NCBI RefSeq assembly: GCF_041154485.1
Contig: NZ_AP028670.1
Location: forward strand, 496,001 to 560,000
Reading direction: 5' to 3'
Source: Variovorax sp. V93
GTDB taxonomy: Bacteria > Pseudomonadota > Gammaproteobacteria > Burkholderiales > Burkholderiaceae_C
Length of the DNA: 64,000 bases
The notes beneath the pieces are model-generated. The model was not told the origin of the DNA and ran no database searches. It worked only from the letters and a program-made list of their open reading frames with translations. Made by a program: the position numbers and the translations under genes. How positions within the stretch are numbered: position 1 is the first letter of the stretch; every line of letters begins with the position of its first letter. Shown in pieces: positions 16,811 through 26,417 of the stretch.

Positions 16811-19021
16811 ATGCTGCGGACGCTCCACTCGATCCCGGCGCTGATCGCTTCGCTGCTGCTCGTGCTCGTCGCCTTGAGCGGGTCGGTACTGTCGCTGTTT
16901 CCCGCCTTCGAGCGGGCGGGTGCAGCCGGTGCGAGCGGCGTCGACGTCGCAACGCTCGCCGGCCGTGTGAGCGCGCGCCTGCCCGGCGTGGAAACCTTGG
17001 TGCGCCAGCCGTCGGGCACGATCGTGGCGTACCACATGGTGGGCAGCGAGCAGCGCGCATCGGTCATCGATCCCGCCAGTGGGGAGGTGGTCGCCGCCTA
17101 TCGGCCCTCGGCCGCCCAGCGCTGGCTGAAGAACCTGCATCGCAAGCTCCTGCTCGACGACCCCGGCCGTGTCGCGACGGGTGTTGCCGCCGCCTTCATG
17201 CTGTTCATCGTGCTTTCCGGCCTCACGCTCTTCGCGCGGCGGATGGGGGGATGGAAGCTGTTGCTGGGCCGCGTACGCGGCAGCACGCCGCAGCGGCTGC
17301 ACAACGAGAGCGCACGCCCCGCGCTCGCCGGCCTCGCACTGTCGGCGGCAACCGGGCTGATCATGTCGCTTGCGACCTTCGGCCTGATGCCCGAAGGCGG
17401 TGATGCGGACCCTTTTCTCGACCTGCGCCCGAGCGGGGCGGGGCGAATGGCGCTCGCGCAGATGGCGGTGCTGCAATCGGTGGATGTGTCGCGGCTGGCA
17501 CAGTTGAAGCTCGCGAGTCCGGACGACCCGAGCGACGTCATCGAAATCGAGACCGCGGATGGCGCGGGCGTGGTCGATCCTGCCACGGGCACCTGGCTCG
17601 CCTACCGGGCGCTCGACGGGTGGCAGCGCCTGCACGCGACCGTGCGCATGCTGCATACCGGCGAGGGCCTGTGGTGGCTGGGGCTGTTGCTTGGCGCCTC
17701 GTCGCTCGCGGTGCCGCTGCTCGCGGCGACCGGCTTCCTGCTCTGGCTGCACCGGCGCCAGAGCCTGCCCCGCCTGGCGAACAACGCCTCGAGGCGCGAC
17801 GCCGACACCTTGCTGCTGGTCGGCAGCGAGACCCACACGACCTGGGGATTCGCTTCGGCGCTGCATGCGGCGCTGACGCGTGCGGGCCTGCGGGTGCATG
17901 CGGCGCCGATGAACGACATCGAGACCCCTCACGACGGCGTTCGCCGCTTGCTCGTCCTGACCGCGACCTACGGCGACGGCGAGGCCCCGGAGAGCGCGCG
18001 CCAGTTTCTGCCGCGGCTCGCCCGCTTGCCCGCCGGGCCCGGCGTCGCGTTCGCCGTGCTCGGCCTTGGCGACCGGCAATTCCCGCACTTCTGCGGCTAT
18101 GCACGCCAGGTCCACGACGCGCTCGCCGCCAGGGGGCTGGAGGCGCTGGGAGAAACGGGCACGGTGGACCGGCAGTCGGAGCCCGAGTTCCGCCAATGGT
18201 GCAAGTGGCTCGGCGAGACGCTTGGGGTGGCGCTCGACATCCGCTACGAGCCGCTGCTGCCGCGCACGACGGCGCTCGAGCTCGTCTCGCGAACCGACTA
18301 CGGCGCCGATCCCCAGACCCTGACCGCGGTCCTGCGCTTCGCGCCCCGGGTACCCGCGAGGGGCTGGCGCGCCTGGCTCGGCCGGCCGGAGCTGCCGAAA
18401 TTCGAGACCGGCGACCTGCTCGGCGTGGTGCCACCGGGCGGCGCCTCGCCGCGCTACTACTCCCTGGTGAGCGCGGCTTCGGACGGCGCGGCTGAAATCT
18501 GCGTGCGCCGCCAACCCGGCGGCATCTGCTCCGGCTACCTCACCGGCCTGTCGCCGGGCGCGGCGATCCAGGCTTTCGTTCGACCGCACGAGAGCTTCCG
18601 CCCTGCCGCCGGCACCGCGCCGCTGATCCTGATCGGTGCGGGAACCGGCATCGGTCCGCTGATCGGCTTCATCCGCCACAACAGTGCCAGACGCCCGATG
18701 CACCTGTACTTTGGCGCGCGCAGCGCCGACGACGGCTTTCTCTATCGCGACGAACTTGACGGCCTCGTCGACGATTGCCGGCTGCGCACGCTGACCACCG
18801 CCTTCTCGCGCTGCGCTGATCGAGCCTACGTGCAGGACCGGTTGCTCGCGGACGCCCGGCGCCTGCGCGCGTCGATCGTGCAGGGCGCGCAGGTCATGGT
18901 GTGCGGCGGCCGCCAAATGGCCGAAGGCGTGGCTCACGCCTGGGACCGCATCCTGGAAGGCTCCGGCCTTTCGGTCGCACAACTGAGGACACAGGGACGC
19001 TATGTTGAGGACGTCTATTGA
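16811..19021 (+). CDS. PepSY-membrane / flavodoxin / NADPH-flavin reductase fusion
   Basis: The 736-residue protein joins three modules. Residues 1-330 hold PepSY-associated membrane helices (LIASLLLVLVALSGSVLSL; VATGVAAAFMLFIVLSGLTLFARRM; LLLGASSLAVPLLAATGFLLW). Residues about 335-475 are a flavodoxin domain (LLVGSETHTTWGFA, TATYGDGEAPE, FAVLGLGDRQFPHFCGYA). The rest is a sulfite-reductase-like FAD/NADPH domain (RYYSLVSAAS, ILIGAGTGIGPLIGFIR, VMVCGGRQMAEGVAH). It probably moves electrons from NADPH through flavins across the inner membrane to a periplasmic acceptor. The following ApbE gene overlaps its end and may flavinylate a partner. Confidence 0.87.
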   Translation: MLRTLHSIPALIASLLLVLVALSGSVLSLFPAFERAGAAGASGVDVATLAGRVSARLPGVETLVRQPSGTIVAYHMVGSEQRASVIDPASGEVVAAYRPSAAQRWLKNLHRKLLLDDPGRVATGVAAAFMLFIVLSGLTLFARRMGGWKLLLGRVRGSTPQRLHNESARPALAGLALSAATGLIMSLATFGLMPEGGDADPFLDLRPSGAGRMALAQMAVLQSVDVSRLAQLKLASPDDPSDVIEIETADGAGVVDPATGTWLAYRALDGWQRLHATVRMLHTGEGLWWLGLLLGASSLAVPLLAATGFLLWLHRRQSLPRLANNASRRDADTLLLVGSETHTTWGFASALHAALTRAGLRVHAAPMNDIETPHDGVRRLLVLTATYGDGEAPESARQFLPRLARLPAGPGVAFAVLGLGDRQFPHFCGYARQVHDALAARGLEALGETGTVDRQSEPEFRQWCKWLGETLGVALDIRYEPLLPRTTALELVSRTDYGADPQTLTAVLRFAPRVPARGWRAWLGRPELPKFETGDLLGVVPPGGASPRYYSLVSAASDGAAEICVRRQPGGICSGYLTGLSPGAAIQAFVRPHESFRPAAGTAPLILIGAGTGIGPLIGFIRHNSARRPMHLYFGARSADDGFLYRDELDGLVDDCRLRTLTTAFSRCADRAYVQDRLLADARRLRASIVQGAQVMVCGGRQMAEGVAHAWDRILEGSGLSVAQLRTQGRYVEDVY

Positions 19022-19982
19022 GTGGCTGCGCGGCGCACGGCTGAAGGACTGCCGCGCGAGCGGCGCGACGATGGGCACGCGCTATACCGTGCGCTTCGTC
19101 GTGCCGGAAGAGGCCGACGTGCAGGCGATCGTCGGCGTCCTGGCAGCGGCCGTCACCGCCGTCGACGCGCAGATGTCGAACTGGAAGGCCGACTCCGACC
19201 TGTCGCGGCTCAATCGCGCGGCGCCGGACGGCTGGGTTCCCGTCCCCGCGAACCTGGCGTCCGTGCTGGTGCGGGCGGCCGAGATCGGGCGCGAAACCGG
19301 CAATGCGTTCAATATCGGCGTCGGCGAACTCGTCGACGCCTGGGGCTTCGGCCCGGCGGGCAGGAGTGGCCCGCGAGGCAGGTCGACGGGCTCCCCTGCC
19401 TGCCGGCCGCTCGACGAGCTGCTGGAAGTCGACCTGCCGGGGCGCCGGGTGCGCAAGCATGCGTGCGTCGCCCTGGACCTGTGCGGCATCGCCAAGGGCT
19501 TCGGCGTCGATGAACTCGCGCGCGTGCTGAACCGGCACGGCATCGGCTCCTGGCTGGTCGGCATCGATGGCGAAATGCGCGCGCGGGGCTGCAAGCCCGA
19601 CGGCTCGCCATGGGCCATCGCTTTGGAGGCGCCCGAGGACGACCGGCGCACGGCGATGGGCGTGATCGAGCTCGGCGACGCCGCGATCGCGACCTCGGGC
19701 GACTACCGGCAATGGCGCGTGGTCGACGGCGAGCGCGTCTCGCACACGATGGACCCGCGCATCGGTGCGCCGCTGCGCGGGGCGGTCGCGTCGGTCACGG
19801 TCATCGCACCGACCTGTACCGATGCCGATGCCTACGCCACAGCGCTGATGGTGCTCGGTGCCGAGGCCGGGCGTGAACTTGCCATGCGGCGGGGGCTCGA
19901 CGCACTCGTCGTCACGCGCGAGCGCGAGGGGCTCCGCAAGGTCGGTACCGGCCTTTTCGCCAGTTGCAGTGGCGAGGGGTGA
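19002..19982 (+). CDS. apbE: FAD:protein FMN transferase ApbE
   Basis: The 326-residue protein has the ApbE pattern: GATMGTRYTVRF near residue 22, VDAQMSNWKADSDLSRLNR near 52, DLCGIAKGFGVDELA near 165, and GDAAIATSGDYRQW followed by the conserved HTMDPRIGAPLRG. ApbE covalently attaches FMN to a threonine of target proteins. No classic lipoprotein signal is visible, which is unusual for periplasmic members. It overlaps the fusion reductase by 20 nt. A frame continuation inside the duplicated sequence begins right after its stop. Confidence 0.9.
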   Translation: MLRTSIEWLRGARLKDCRASGATMGTRYTVRFVVPEEADVQAIVGVLAAAVTAVDAQMSNWKADSDLSRLNRAAPDGWVPVPANLASVLVRAAEIGRETGNAFNIGVGELVDAWGFGPAGRSGPRGRSTGSPACRPLDELLEVDLPGRRVRKHACVALDLCGIAKGFGVDELARVLNRHGIGSWLVGIDGEMRARGCKPDGSPWAIALEAPEDDRRTAMGVIELGDAAIATSGDYRQWRVVDGERVSHTMDPRIGAPLRGAVASVTVIAPTCTDADAYATALMVLGAEAGRELAMRRGLDALVVTREREGLRKVGTGLFASCSGEG

Positions 19983-19990
19983 GTCAGATT

Positions 19991-20048
19991 CGTGCACCGC
20001 GAACCCGGCCGGCGGCGCGACCATGCGGATGCGCGAAGACAGGGACAT
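19991..20048 (-). pseudogene. 5' remnant of the thermostable hemolysin gene
   Basis: From an ATG at 20048 the minus strand reads MSLSSRIRMVAPPAGFAVHE, almost the start of the intact protein at 15696 (MSLSSRTRMVEPPAG...FAVHE). After about 19 codons homology ends and the frame runs antisense into apbE. It is a truncated by-product of the duplication. Confidence 0.78.
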
Positions 20049-20172
20049 GCACTTTCCTCAGCAAGACCCGCCGCCAGCGACGAGCCGGGATCGCGTCCAT
20101 GGTCGCTGCCGCCGATTCACGCCGGCTCGAGGAAGCCGCAGTGCGGCATCCGCCCCGGCGCCGGCCGCCTCC

Positions 20173-20213
20173 TTGATCCAGCGCAATGCGCCACCGCCCG
20201 CGCTCTCCAGAAT
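20173..20213 (+). promoter_or_regulatory. FNR-type box upstream of the CBS-groEL-lon operon
   Basis: TTGATCCAGCGCAA at 20173-20186 and -10 CAGAAT at 20208-20213 are separated by 21 nt, identical in layout to the copy at 15821. Transcription from here would enter the CBS gene at 20268. Confidence 0.72.
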
Positions 20214-20267
20214 GGACAACGCGTTTCTCCATGTCTCACCAACCCCCGAAGTTCGAAAGAAGGTCCC

Positions 20268-20792
20268 ATGAACATCTCATCCATCTGCACACGGCGCCTG
20301 GTGGCCGTGGACGGCGGCAGCACGCTCTTCCAGGCAGCCGCCATGATGCGCGAGCAGCACGTCGGCGCCCTGGTCATCACTCACTCTGTGGGTGGGGGCG
20401 CGTCCGTGAGCGGCATCGTCACTGATCGCGACCTTGTGATCGAGGTCCTGGCCCAGGGCCTGGATCCCGCGGGCATCAAGGTTGGCGAGCTCGCGAGCGA
20501 GACGATCGTGAGCGTGACGGAGAACGCAGACCTGGCCGACACCATGGCCGTCATGGAAGAGCATGGCGTGCGGAGGGTGCTGGTGACCGATGCCGAGGAA
20601 CGCGTCGTCGGCATCGTTGCGCTGGACGACCTGATGGGCGCCTGCGCGGACGAGATCGCCGGCCTGTCCAAGGTGATCCGAAGCGGGCTTCAGCGCGAGA
20701 CCGTGCAAGTCGACGACATGCCGCCGATGCCGCCACTGCCGCTGCGGGTGCCTTCGGTTGGCACGGCCGGCTGGAACACGGTGGTCGGCTAG
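20268..20792 (+). CDS. Tandem CBS-domain protein
   Basis: The 174-residue protein contains two CBS motifs: VAVDGGSTLFQAAAMMREQHVGALVI...GIVTDRDL and VSVTENADLADTMAVMEEHGVRRVLVTDAEERVVGIVALDDL. A proline-rich tail (DMPPMPPLPLRVP) follows. CBS pairs bind adenine nucleotides such as AMP or ATP and sense energy state. AAGAAGG precedes the ATG. It is the first gene of an operon that continues with a 76-residue protein, GroEL, Lon and a 61-residue protein. Confidence 0.9.
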   Translation: MNISSICTRRLVAVDGGSTLFQAAAMMREQHVGALVITHSVGGGASVSGIVTDRDLVIEVLAQGLDPAGIKVGELASETIVSVTENADLADTMAVMEEHGVRRVLVTDAEERVVGIVALDDLMGACADEIAGLSKVIRSGLQRETVQVDDMPPMPPLPLRVPSVGTAGWNTVVG

Positions 20793-20819
20793 GCCGGACT
20801 ACCGGCGTCAAGGCACGCC

Positions 20820-21050
20820 ATGAAGATCACTGTCCGCCTGTCCGGCAAGACGTCGTGCGAACTGCAGGTCGGCACGACCCATCATCCGCACCCGGGCCCG
20901 CTTCCCCAGGTGGGCGAGACCCTCGTGGTCCCCGACGACGCGGACGTGCCGCCGGACGCCAAGGGCCGGCTCAAGGTACGCAGGATCGTGTGGCACTACA
21001 GCCCCGCATCGGCCACGCTGTGGCCCGAAATCGTCTGCAGGCCGGCCTGA
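20820..21050 (+). CDS. Small hypothetical protein in the CBS-groEL-lon operon
   Basis: The 76-residue product (MKITVRLSGKTSCELQVG...) is predicted to be a compact, mostly beta protein. It has a histidine/proline patch (THHPHPGPLPQVG) and ends near WHYSPASATLWPEIVC. No family is recognised. It lies 27 nt after the CBS gene and 51 nt before groEL, in the place where groES would normally be, but it lacks GroES motifs and is shorter. AAGGC lies upstream of the ATG. Confidence 0.55.
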   Translation: MKITVRLSGKTSCELQVGTTHHPHPGPLPQVGETLVVPDDADVPPDAKGRLKVRRIVWHYSPASATLWPEIVCRPA

Positions 21051-21101
21051 TCGCTGAATCCGCGCGGCGTGTACGCCGCCGCTACCGTGGAGAGGTCCTC
21101 G

Positions 21102-22730
21102 ATGACTGCCAAGCAACTGCTTTTTCGGGAAGAGGCACGCGACAAGATCCGCCGCGGCGTGGATGCACTGGCCGAGGCGGTGAAGGTCACACTGGGTCCG
21201 CGCGGACGCACCGTGATCATCGACAGCGCGTACGGCGCGCCGCAGATCGTCAATTCCGGCGTGGTCGTCGCTCGGGCGGTCGAGCTGGAGGACCGGTTCG
21301 AGAACATGGGCGCGCAGTTACTGCGGGAAGTTGCGGCCCGCACCAGCGAGATGGCGGGCGACGGCACCACCACCGCCACCGTGCTGGCCCACGCGATGAT
21401 CCAGGAAGGGCTGAAGTACCTGGCTGCGGGCATGAACCCCATGGACCTCAAGCGCGGCATCGATCTCGCGGTGGCTGCGGTCGTGGACAGTTTGAAGGTG
21501 CTCTCGCAACCCTGCACGAGTTCGCAGGAGATCGCGCACGTGGCCGCGATCTCGGCCAACAATGACCGTTCTATCGGGGACCTCGTCGCCCGCGCGATGG
21601 ACAAGGCCGGCCGCGAGGGCGCCGTCTCCATCGAGGACGGCTCGGGGCTCGTCAGCGAGCTGGAGATCGTCGAGGGCATGCAGTTCGACCGAGGCTTCCT
21701 GTCGCCCTACTTCATCAACAACGCCGAGAAGCAGACCGTGCTGCTGGAGAACGCCCTGGTGGTGCTGTGCGACCAGAGGCTGTCGACCATCAACGACCTC
21801 GTCCCGCTGCTCGAAGCCGCGGCGAAGTCGGGCGACCCCCTGCTCGTGATCGCCGAGGATGTGGATGCGGACGCCCTGGCCACGCTGGTGATCAACAGCA
21901 TGCGCGGCGTCGTGAAGACCTGCGCGGTCAAGGCGCCGGGCTTCGGCGACCGGCGCAAGCTGCTGCTGCAGGACATGGGCATCCTGACCGGCGGGCAGGT
22001 GATCTCGACCGAGCTGGGCCTGAGTCTGGCGAAAGCCACGCTCGACCACTTGGGCCGTGCACGCCGCGTGGTGATCGACAAGGACAGCACCACGCTCATC
22101 GGCGGTGCGGGCGAACCCGCGGCCATCCGCGAACGGATCGCCGCAATTCGCCAGGAGCGGGAGGCGCAGACCAGCGACTACGAGCGCACGCAGCTGGACC
22201 AACGCATCGCGAAGCTCTCGGGCGGCGTGGCGGTGATCAAGGTGGGTGCCGCGACCGAGACCGAACTGAAGGAGCGCAAGCTCCGCGTCGAAGACGCGCT
22301 GCATGCGACACGGGCGGCCGTGGAAGAAGGCATCGTCCCGGGCGGCGGCGTGGCCCTGTTGCGGGCACGCAGGAGCCTGGGCCAGCTGGCCGCTCCCACC
22401 ATCGACCATGGGTCGGGTATCAGGATTGTCCAGCGCGCGCTGGAGGAGCCCCTGCGCCGCATTGTCAGCAATGCGGCCGACGAGCCGTCCATCGTGCTGG
22501 CCAGGGTCGACGAGGCGACCCAGCCGAGCTACGGCTACAACGCGGCGACCCGCGAGTACGGCGACATGCTGGAGATGGGCGTCATCGATCCCGCCAAGGT
22601 GACGCGCCTGGCCCTGCAGAACGCCGCATCGATCGCCAGCCTGATCCTGACCACCGACTGCATGATCGCCATCGCTCCCAAGAAGGAAGCTCCGGACGCG
22701 CAGCGCGGCTCCGGCGGCGATCTCTACTGA
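21102..22730 (+). CDS. groL: GroEL chaperonin paralogue without neighbouring groES
   Basis: The 542-residue protein aligns along the full GroEL length: [29 protein letters not shown] with the ATPase aspartate, [31 protein letters not shown], and [23 protein letters not shown]. The glycine/methionine-rich GGM tail is missing, replaced by [16 protein letters not shown], and residues such as [12 protein letters not shown] differ from housekeeping copies. GGAGAGG lies before the ATG at 21102; the longer start is rejected. It is probably a second, stress-specific chaperonin needing GroES from elsewhere. Confidence 0.93.
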   Translation: MTAKQLLFREEARDKIRRGVDALAEAVKVTLGPRGRTVIIDSAYGAPQIVNSGVVVARAVELEDRFENMGAQLLREVAARTSEMAGDGTTTATVLAHAMIQEGLKYLAAGMNPMDLKRGIDLAVAAVVDSLKVLSQPCTSSQEIAHVAAISANNDRSIGDLVARAMDKAGREGAVSIEDGSGLVSELEIVEGMQFDRGFLSPYFINNAEKQTVLLENALVVLCDQRLSTINDLVPLLEAAAKSGDPLLVIAEDVDADALATLVINSMRGVVKTCAVKAPGFGDRRKLLLQDMGILTGGQVISTELGLSLAKATLDHLGRARRVVIDKDSTTLIGGAGEPAAIRERIAAIRQEREAQTSDYERTQLDQRIAKLSGGVAVIKVGAATETELKERKLRVEDALHATRAAVEEGIVPGGGVALLRARRSLGQLAAPTIDHGSGIRIVQRALEEPLRRIVSNAADEPSIVLARVDEATQPSYGYNAATREYGDMLEMGVIDPAKVTRLALQNAASIASLILTTDCMIAIAPKKEAPDAQRGSGGDLY

Positions 22731-22761
22731 AGCGCGGCGTTCGCGCCTCACGGAGAATCCC

Positions 22762-25143
22762 ATGACCACTGCCCCCGCCCCGCCCTCCGCTGCTGCGCTG
22801 CCCGAGGTGGTGGCGCTGATCCCGATGCGCAACCTCGTGCTGTTCCCGCATGTCGTGACGGCCGTGAGCGTGGGACGTGAGAAATCGATTGCCGCGCTCC
22901 AGCAAGCGATCGCCGGCGAGGTGCCCATCGGCATCGTCCTGCAGAAGGAGCCGGGCGAAGACGATCCGTCGGTCGCGAGCCTATGCGTCGTGGGTACCCT
23001 TGCGAGAATCGTGCAGCACATCGACTCCGGCGAAGGACAGTACCACGCCGTCTGCCAGGGCTTGAAACGGTTCCGCATCGTGGCGCCTGTGGAAGGCCAA
23101 CCCTATCTCGCTGCCAGGATCGAGATCGTCGAGGAGGCCGCCGACGTGTCCGCCGAGTCCGAGGCGTTGGCGCTCCAGCTGCGGGAGCGCGCGACCGAGC
23201 TGCTGTCGCTGTTGCCCAGCGTGCCGGCGGAGCTGGTGCATGCGCTGCAGACCACGCGGGAGCCGTCCGCCCTGGCCGACATCACGGCCAGCGTGATCGA
23301 CGCCGACGTGAACGAGAAGCAGGCCTTGCTCGAGATGCTGTCGCCCTCGGAACGCATCGGCCAGCTCCTGAAGCTGCTCTCGCACCGCCTGGAGGTTCTT
23401 CGGCTGTCGCGGGAAATCGGCGAGCGGACCAAGGAGCAGCTCGACGACCAGCAGCGCAAGTTCGTGTTGCGCCAGCAGCTGAAGACGATTCAGGCCGCGC
23501 TGGGCGAAACAGGCGCCGACGACGAGGAGTTCGCGCGGATCGAAGCGGCGATTGCCGCGGCCGGCATGCCTGCGGACGTCGAGGCGCACACCCGCAAGGA
23601 ACTCGGCCGCCTGCGCGGGATGCCCGACGCGTCGGGCGAATACTCGATGCTGCGCAACTACCTCGACTGGATGGTGGAGCTTCCGTGGACCATCGAGCCG
23701 GAAGCGCCGCTCGACCTCGCGGCGGCGCGCCGGTCGCTCGAGGCCGACCATTTCGGGCTCGAGCGCGTGAAGCAGCGCATCGTCGAGTTTCTCGCGGTGC
23801 GAAAGCTCAACCCCATCGGCCGCGCGCCCATCCTGTGCTTCGTGGGGCCGCCCGGCGTCGGCAAGACCTCGCTCGGCCAGAGCATCGCGCGCGCGATCCA
23901 GCGCCCCTTCACGCGCGTGTCGCTCGGAGGGGTGCACGACGAGGCGGAGATCCGGGGGCACCGGCGCACCTACATCGGCGCGATGCCCGGCAACATCGTG
24001 CAGGGACTGCGGCGTGCCGGCGCCCGGGATTGCGTGATGATGCTCGACGAGATCGACAAGATCGGCGCCAGCGCCCACGGCGACCCGTCGGCCGCGCTGC
24101 TCGAAGTGCTCGACCCCGAGCAGAACAACAGTTTCCGCGACAACTACCTCGGCGTGCCGTTCGACCTGAGCCGGGTGGTGTTCATCGCCACCGCGAACGT
24201 GATCGACAACGTCCCGGCGCCGATGCGCGACCGGATGGAGGTGATCGAACTGCCGGGCTACACGCAGGAAGAAAAGATGCAGATCGCGCAGACCTACCTG
24301 ATCCAGCGCCAACGCGAATCCAACGGCCTGAAGGAAGGGCAATGCGAGATCTCGGCCGACGCGCTGCGGTCCATCGTTTCGGACTACACCCGCGAGGCGG
24401 GGGTGCGCCAGCTCGAGCGCGAACTCGGGCGCGTCATGCGCCACGCCGCAGTGAAAGTCGCCGAAGGCTCGACGGCCGATATCCGCATCGACGCATCCGA
24501 CCTGGAGGCCATCCTGGGCCCGGCGCCCTACGAACACGAGGCCGCGCTGACCGGCAACGGCCACGTGACGGGCGTGGCCACCGGGCTGGCGTGGACGCCC
24601 GCGGGCGGCGAGATCCTCTTCATCGAGGCCACCCGCGTGCCGGGCAACGGCAAGCTGAACCTCACAGGGCACCTGGGCGAGGTGATGAAGGAGAGCGCGC
24701 AGGCCGCGCTCACGCTGATGAAGGCGCGCGCGGCCTCGCTGGGCGTGTCGCCGACGGGTTTCGCCGACGTCGACATCCATCTGCACATCCCGGCCGGCGC
24801 CATTCCCAAGGACGGTCCGAGCGCCGGTGTTGCGCTTTTCATCGCGCTGGCGTCGCTATACACCGGCAGGCCGGTGCGCCACGACGTGGCCATGACCGGC
24901 GAGATCAGCCTGCGCGGCCTGGTCCTGCCGGTCGGCGGCATCAAGGAAAAGGTGCTCGCGGCGCAGCGCGCCGGTGTGCGCACCGTGCTGCTGCCATCGC
25001 GCAACCTGAAGGACCTGCGCGATGTGCCCGACAGCGTTCGCGCGACGCTTCGCATCATCGGTCTGGACACGGTGGACGACGCGATACGCGACGGATTGAC
25101 TCCCGCCGAAGAACCGCCGCGCACCGGCGCGGCGGGCGCCTGA
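22762..25143 (+). CDS. lon: ATP-dependent Lon protease
   Basis: The 793-residue protein has an N-terminal Lon substrate domain ([26 protein letters not shown]), an AAA module with Walker [14 protein letters not shown] near residue 365 and Walker [11 protein letters not shown], and a C-terminal S16 protease. Catalytic serine lies in [11 protein letters not shown] near 680 and lysine in [11 protein letters not shown] near 725. It degrades damaged and regulatory proteins in the cytoplasm. Being in an FNR-box operon with GroEL, it is probably a second Lon for stress conditions. It has CGGAGAA before the ATG. Confidence 0.95.
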   Translation: MTTAPAPPSAAALPEVVALIPMRNLVLFPHVVTAVSVGREKSIAALQQAIAGEVPIGIVLQKEPGEDDPSVASLCVVGTLARIVQHIDSGEGQYHAVCQGLKRFRIVAPVEGQPYLAARIEIVEEAADVSAESEALALQLRERATELLSLLPSVPAELVHALQTTREPSALADITASVIDADVNEKQALLEMLSPSERIGQLLKLLSHRLEVLRLSREIGERTKEQLDDQQRKFVLRQQLKTIQAALGETGADDEEFARIEAAIAAAGMPADVEAHTRKELGRLRGMPDASGEYSMLRNYLDWMVELPWTIEPEAPLDLAAARRSLEADHFGLERVKQRIVEFLAVRKLNPIGRAPILCFVGPPGVGKTSLGQSIARAIQRPFTRVSLGGVHDEAEIRGHRRTYIGAMPGNIVQGLRRAGARDCVMMLDEIDKIGASAHGDPSAALLEVLDPEQNNSFRDNYLGVPFDLSRVVFIATANVIDNVPAPMRDRMEVIELPGYTQEEKMQIAQTYLIQRQRESNGLKEGQCEISADALRSIVSDYTREAGVRQLERELGRVMRHAAVKVAEGSTADIRIDASDLEAILGPAPYEHEAALTGNGHVTGVATGLAWTPAGGEILFIEATRVPGNGKLNLTGHLGEVMKESAQAALTLMKARAASLGVSPTGFADVDIHLHIPAGAIPKDGPSAGVALFIALASLYTGRPVRHDVAMTGEISLRGLVLPVGGIKEKVLAAQRAGVRTVLLPSRNLKDLRDVPDSVRATLRIIGLDTVDDAIRDGLTPAEEPPRTGAAGA

Positions 25144-25150
25144 GGCGCGC

Positions 25151-25336
25151 ATGCCCTGGACCGACGAGCGCTACCCCCCCGCGATGCGCCGGCTGCCGCC
25201 GCGCGTGCGGCAAAAGGCGGTGGAGATCGCCAACGCCCTGCTCGCCGAGGGATATGACGACGGGAAAGCCATCCGCATCGGCATCGCCAAGGCAAGAGAA
25301 TGGATAAGCCGCCAGCCGCCGGGCGGCGGCCGCTGA
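25151..25336 (+). CDS. Small YdaT-like hypothetical protein
   Basis: This 61-residue protein ([20 protein letters not shown] then [30 protein letters not shown]) resembles the N-terminal part of Bacillus YdaT-type stress proteins as I recall them. It is helical and charged. It starts 7 nt after the Lon stop and is the last gene of the CBS operon. The function is unknown; similar small proteins are widespread near stress genes. Confidence 0.65.
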   Translation: MPWTDERYPPAMRRLPPRVRQKAVEIANALLAEGYDDGKAIRIGIAKAREWISRQPPGGGR

Positions 25337-25370
25337 GCCGGGAACACCTCGCGATCGCGGCCCGCGCGCC

Positions 25371-25643
25371 TCAGCGCCTTGCCGCCAGGATTCCGATGAC
25401 GATGCCGGCCACCGCAACGACGCCGATCGCGCTGTACGGGTGACGGTGGATGGCCCGGTCCGTGCGGCGGACCGCCGATCTCGCCGCGCGCACGGTGTCG
25501 TCCTGCAGCGCATCGACCTGCGAGCATGCGCGCTGGAAGTTCGCGATCAGCTTGTCGCCGGCCGCGGCGAACCGCCCCTCGCCGATCGTCTCGTCCAGGG
25601 CCCGCTCCAGCGCTTGCGTGGCGGCGTGAATTGTCGTGTTCAT
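25371..25643 (-). CDS. DUF883 (ElaB/YqjD-like) membrane-anchored protein
   Basis: The 90-residue protein has an amphipathic helical body (ALERALDETIGEGRFAAAGDKL..., AVRRTDRAIHRHPYSAIGV) and a single C-terminal membrane helix (VVAVAGIVIGILAARR), the layout of ElaB/YqjD proteins that tether ribosomes or stress factors to the inner membrane. AAGGACG precedes the ATG at 25643. An FNR-type box with an excellent -10 lies directly upstream. It is convergent with the CBS-lon operon. Confidence 0.85.
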   Translation of the reverse strand: MNTTIHAATQALERALDETIGEGRFAAAGDKLIANFQRACSQVDALQDDTVRAARSAVRRTDRAIHRHPYSAIGVVAVAGIVIGILAARR

Positions 25644-25692
25644 GGCATCGTCCTTTTTCATCGGGTTGGCGTGCATCCGGCACGCATCGCCC

Positions 25693-25734
25693 ATGCTAGG
25701 CATGCCGTGCTCGCGCCGAATTGACGCACCTCAA
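25693..25734 (-). promoter_or_regulatory. FNR-type box upstream of the DUF883 gene
   Basis: On the minus strand, TTGAGGTGCGTCAA (25734-25721) is followed after exactly 22 nt by -10 TAGCAT (25698-25693). This leads 50 nt later to the DUF883 start. Confidence 0.7.
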
Positions 25735-25763
25735 GGGAACCTGCCGCAACGCGCCGGTGCCGA

Positions 25764-26417
25764 TCAGCCCGCCACCCTGAGTTCGTTCACCACGTTCGAT
25801 ATGCCCGGGCTCGACCACGCGGCCCCTTGCGCAGCCGCACGGGCCGCCCAGGAATGCACCGTGCCGCGCAGGATGACGCTGGCACCGCTGACGACCACTT
25901 CGATGCGGTCGGACGCGTCCTGGGCCTGGCGCTCGAGCGCTTCGCGAATCGGGGTTCCGATGTCGGCCGGGATGAGGTGTGCCTTCAGTGCGATGCTGTT
26001 CTGGACTCGCACGACACCGACCAGCGCCTCCACCGCACGCACAGCCGCATTGCGCTGATACTCCCAATCGAGTTCGCCCTTGAGGTGGATCCGGCCGTTG
26101 TCAACGCTCACCTGGATGCGATGCGGGGGAATTTCCGAATGCCATTTCAGGGCAGCCTCCGCGGCCGCTGCGATTTCCGAGTCGCTGCGCTTGTGCCGGG
26201 GCGACAACTCGACATCGAGCTTGATGGCCAGCGCCCGAACGCCTCGCACGCGCTGCACGGCACGTTCGATGGCGAGCTTCTCGGCACAGGTGTCGAGGTG
26301 GCCTCTCAGCGTCACCACGCCGTGCCTCACCGCCACCCCGACATTCGCGGCGTTGACGGCAGGCTCCCATTCCAGTTCGCGGGCCACCTCATTCTTCAAC
26401 TGCGCATCGGACTTCAT
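25764..26417 (-). CDS. Triple BON-domain protein (paralogue 1)
   Basis: The 217-residue protein contains three BON repeats: VGVAVRHGVVTLRGHLDTCAEK near residue 26, IQVSVDNGRIHLKGELDWEYQ near 100, and IEVVVSGASVILRGTVHSWAAR near 170. No signal peptide is present, so it is probably cytoplasmic, unlike OsmY. GGGAGG precedes the ATG. It is the same length as paralogues at 29347 and 35877. Its start overlaps a 78-codon frame that is itself coupled to the DHH gene, which suggests transcription from the regulator-DHH unit. Confidence 0.88.
   Translation of the reverse strand: MKSDAQLKNEVARELEWEPAVNAANVGVAVRHGVVTLRGHLDTCAEKLAIERAVQRVRGVRALAIKLDVELSPRHKRSDSEIAAAAEAALKWHSEIPPHRIQVSVDNGRIHLKGELDWEYQRNAAVRAVEALVGVVRVQNSIALKAHLIPADIGTPIREALERQAQDASDRIEVVVSGASVILRGTVHSWAARAAAQGAAWSSPGISNVVNELRVAG

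Larger units (their letters stand above)
19991..20218. repeat. Direct duplication, copy B (228 bp)
   Basis: This is the second copy of the 15609-15866 segment in the same orientation, starting 8 nt after the apbE stop. It includes a decayed start of the hemolysin-family gene on the minus strand and an FNR-type box that now serves the CBS gene. The stretch 19983-20267 contains no other gene. Confidence 0.85.

Noticed and set aside
16775..19078. Minus-strand frame of 767 codons over the PepSY-reductase gene
   Set aside because: No family motifs; the plus-strand reductase has a complete set of flavin and NADPH motifs.
15609..20218. Transposon bracketed by direct repeats
   Set aside because: The repeats contain gene and promoter sequence and no transposase, terminal inverted repeats or target-site pattern was seen, so a duplication is preferred.
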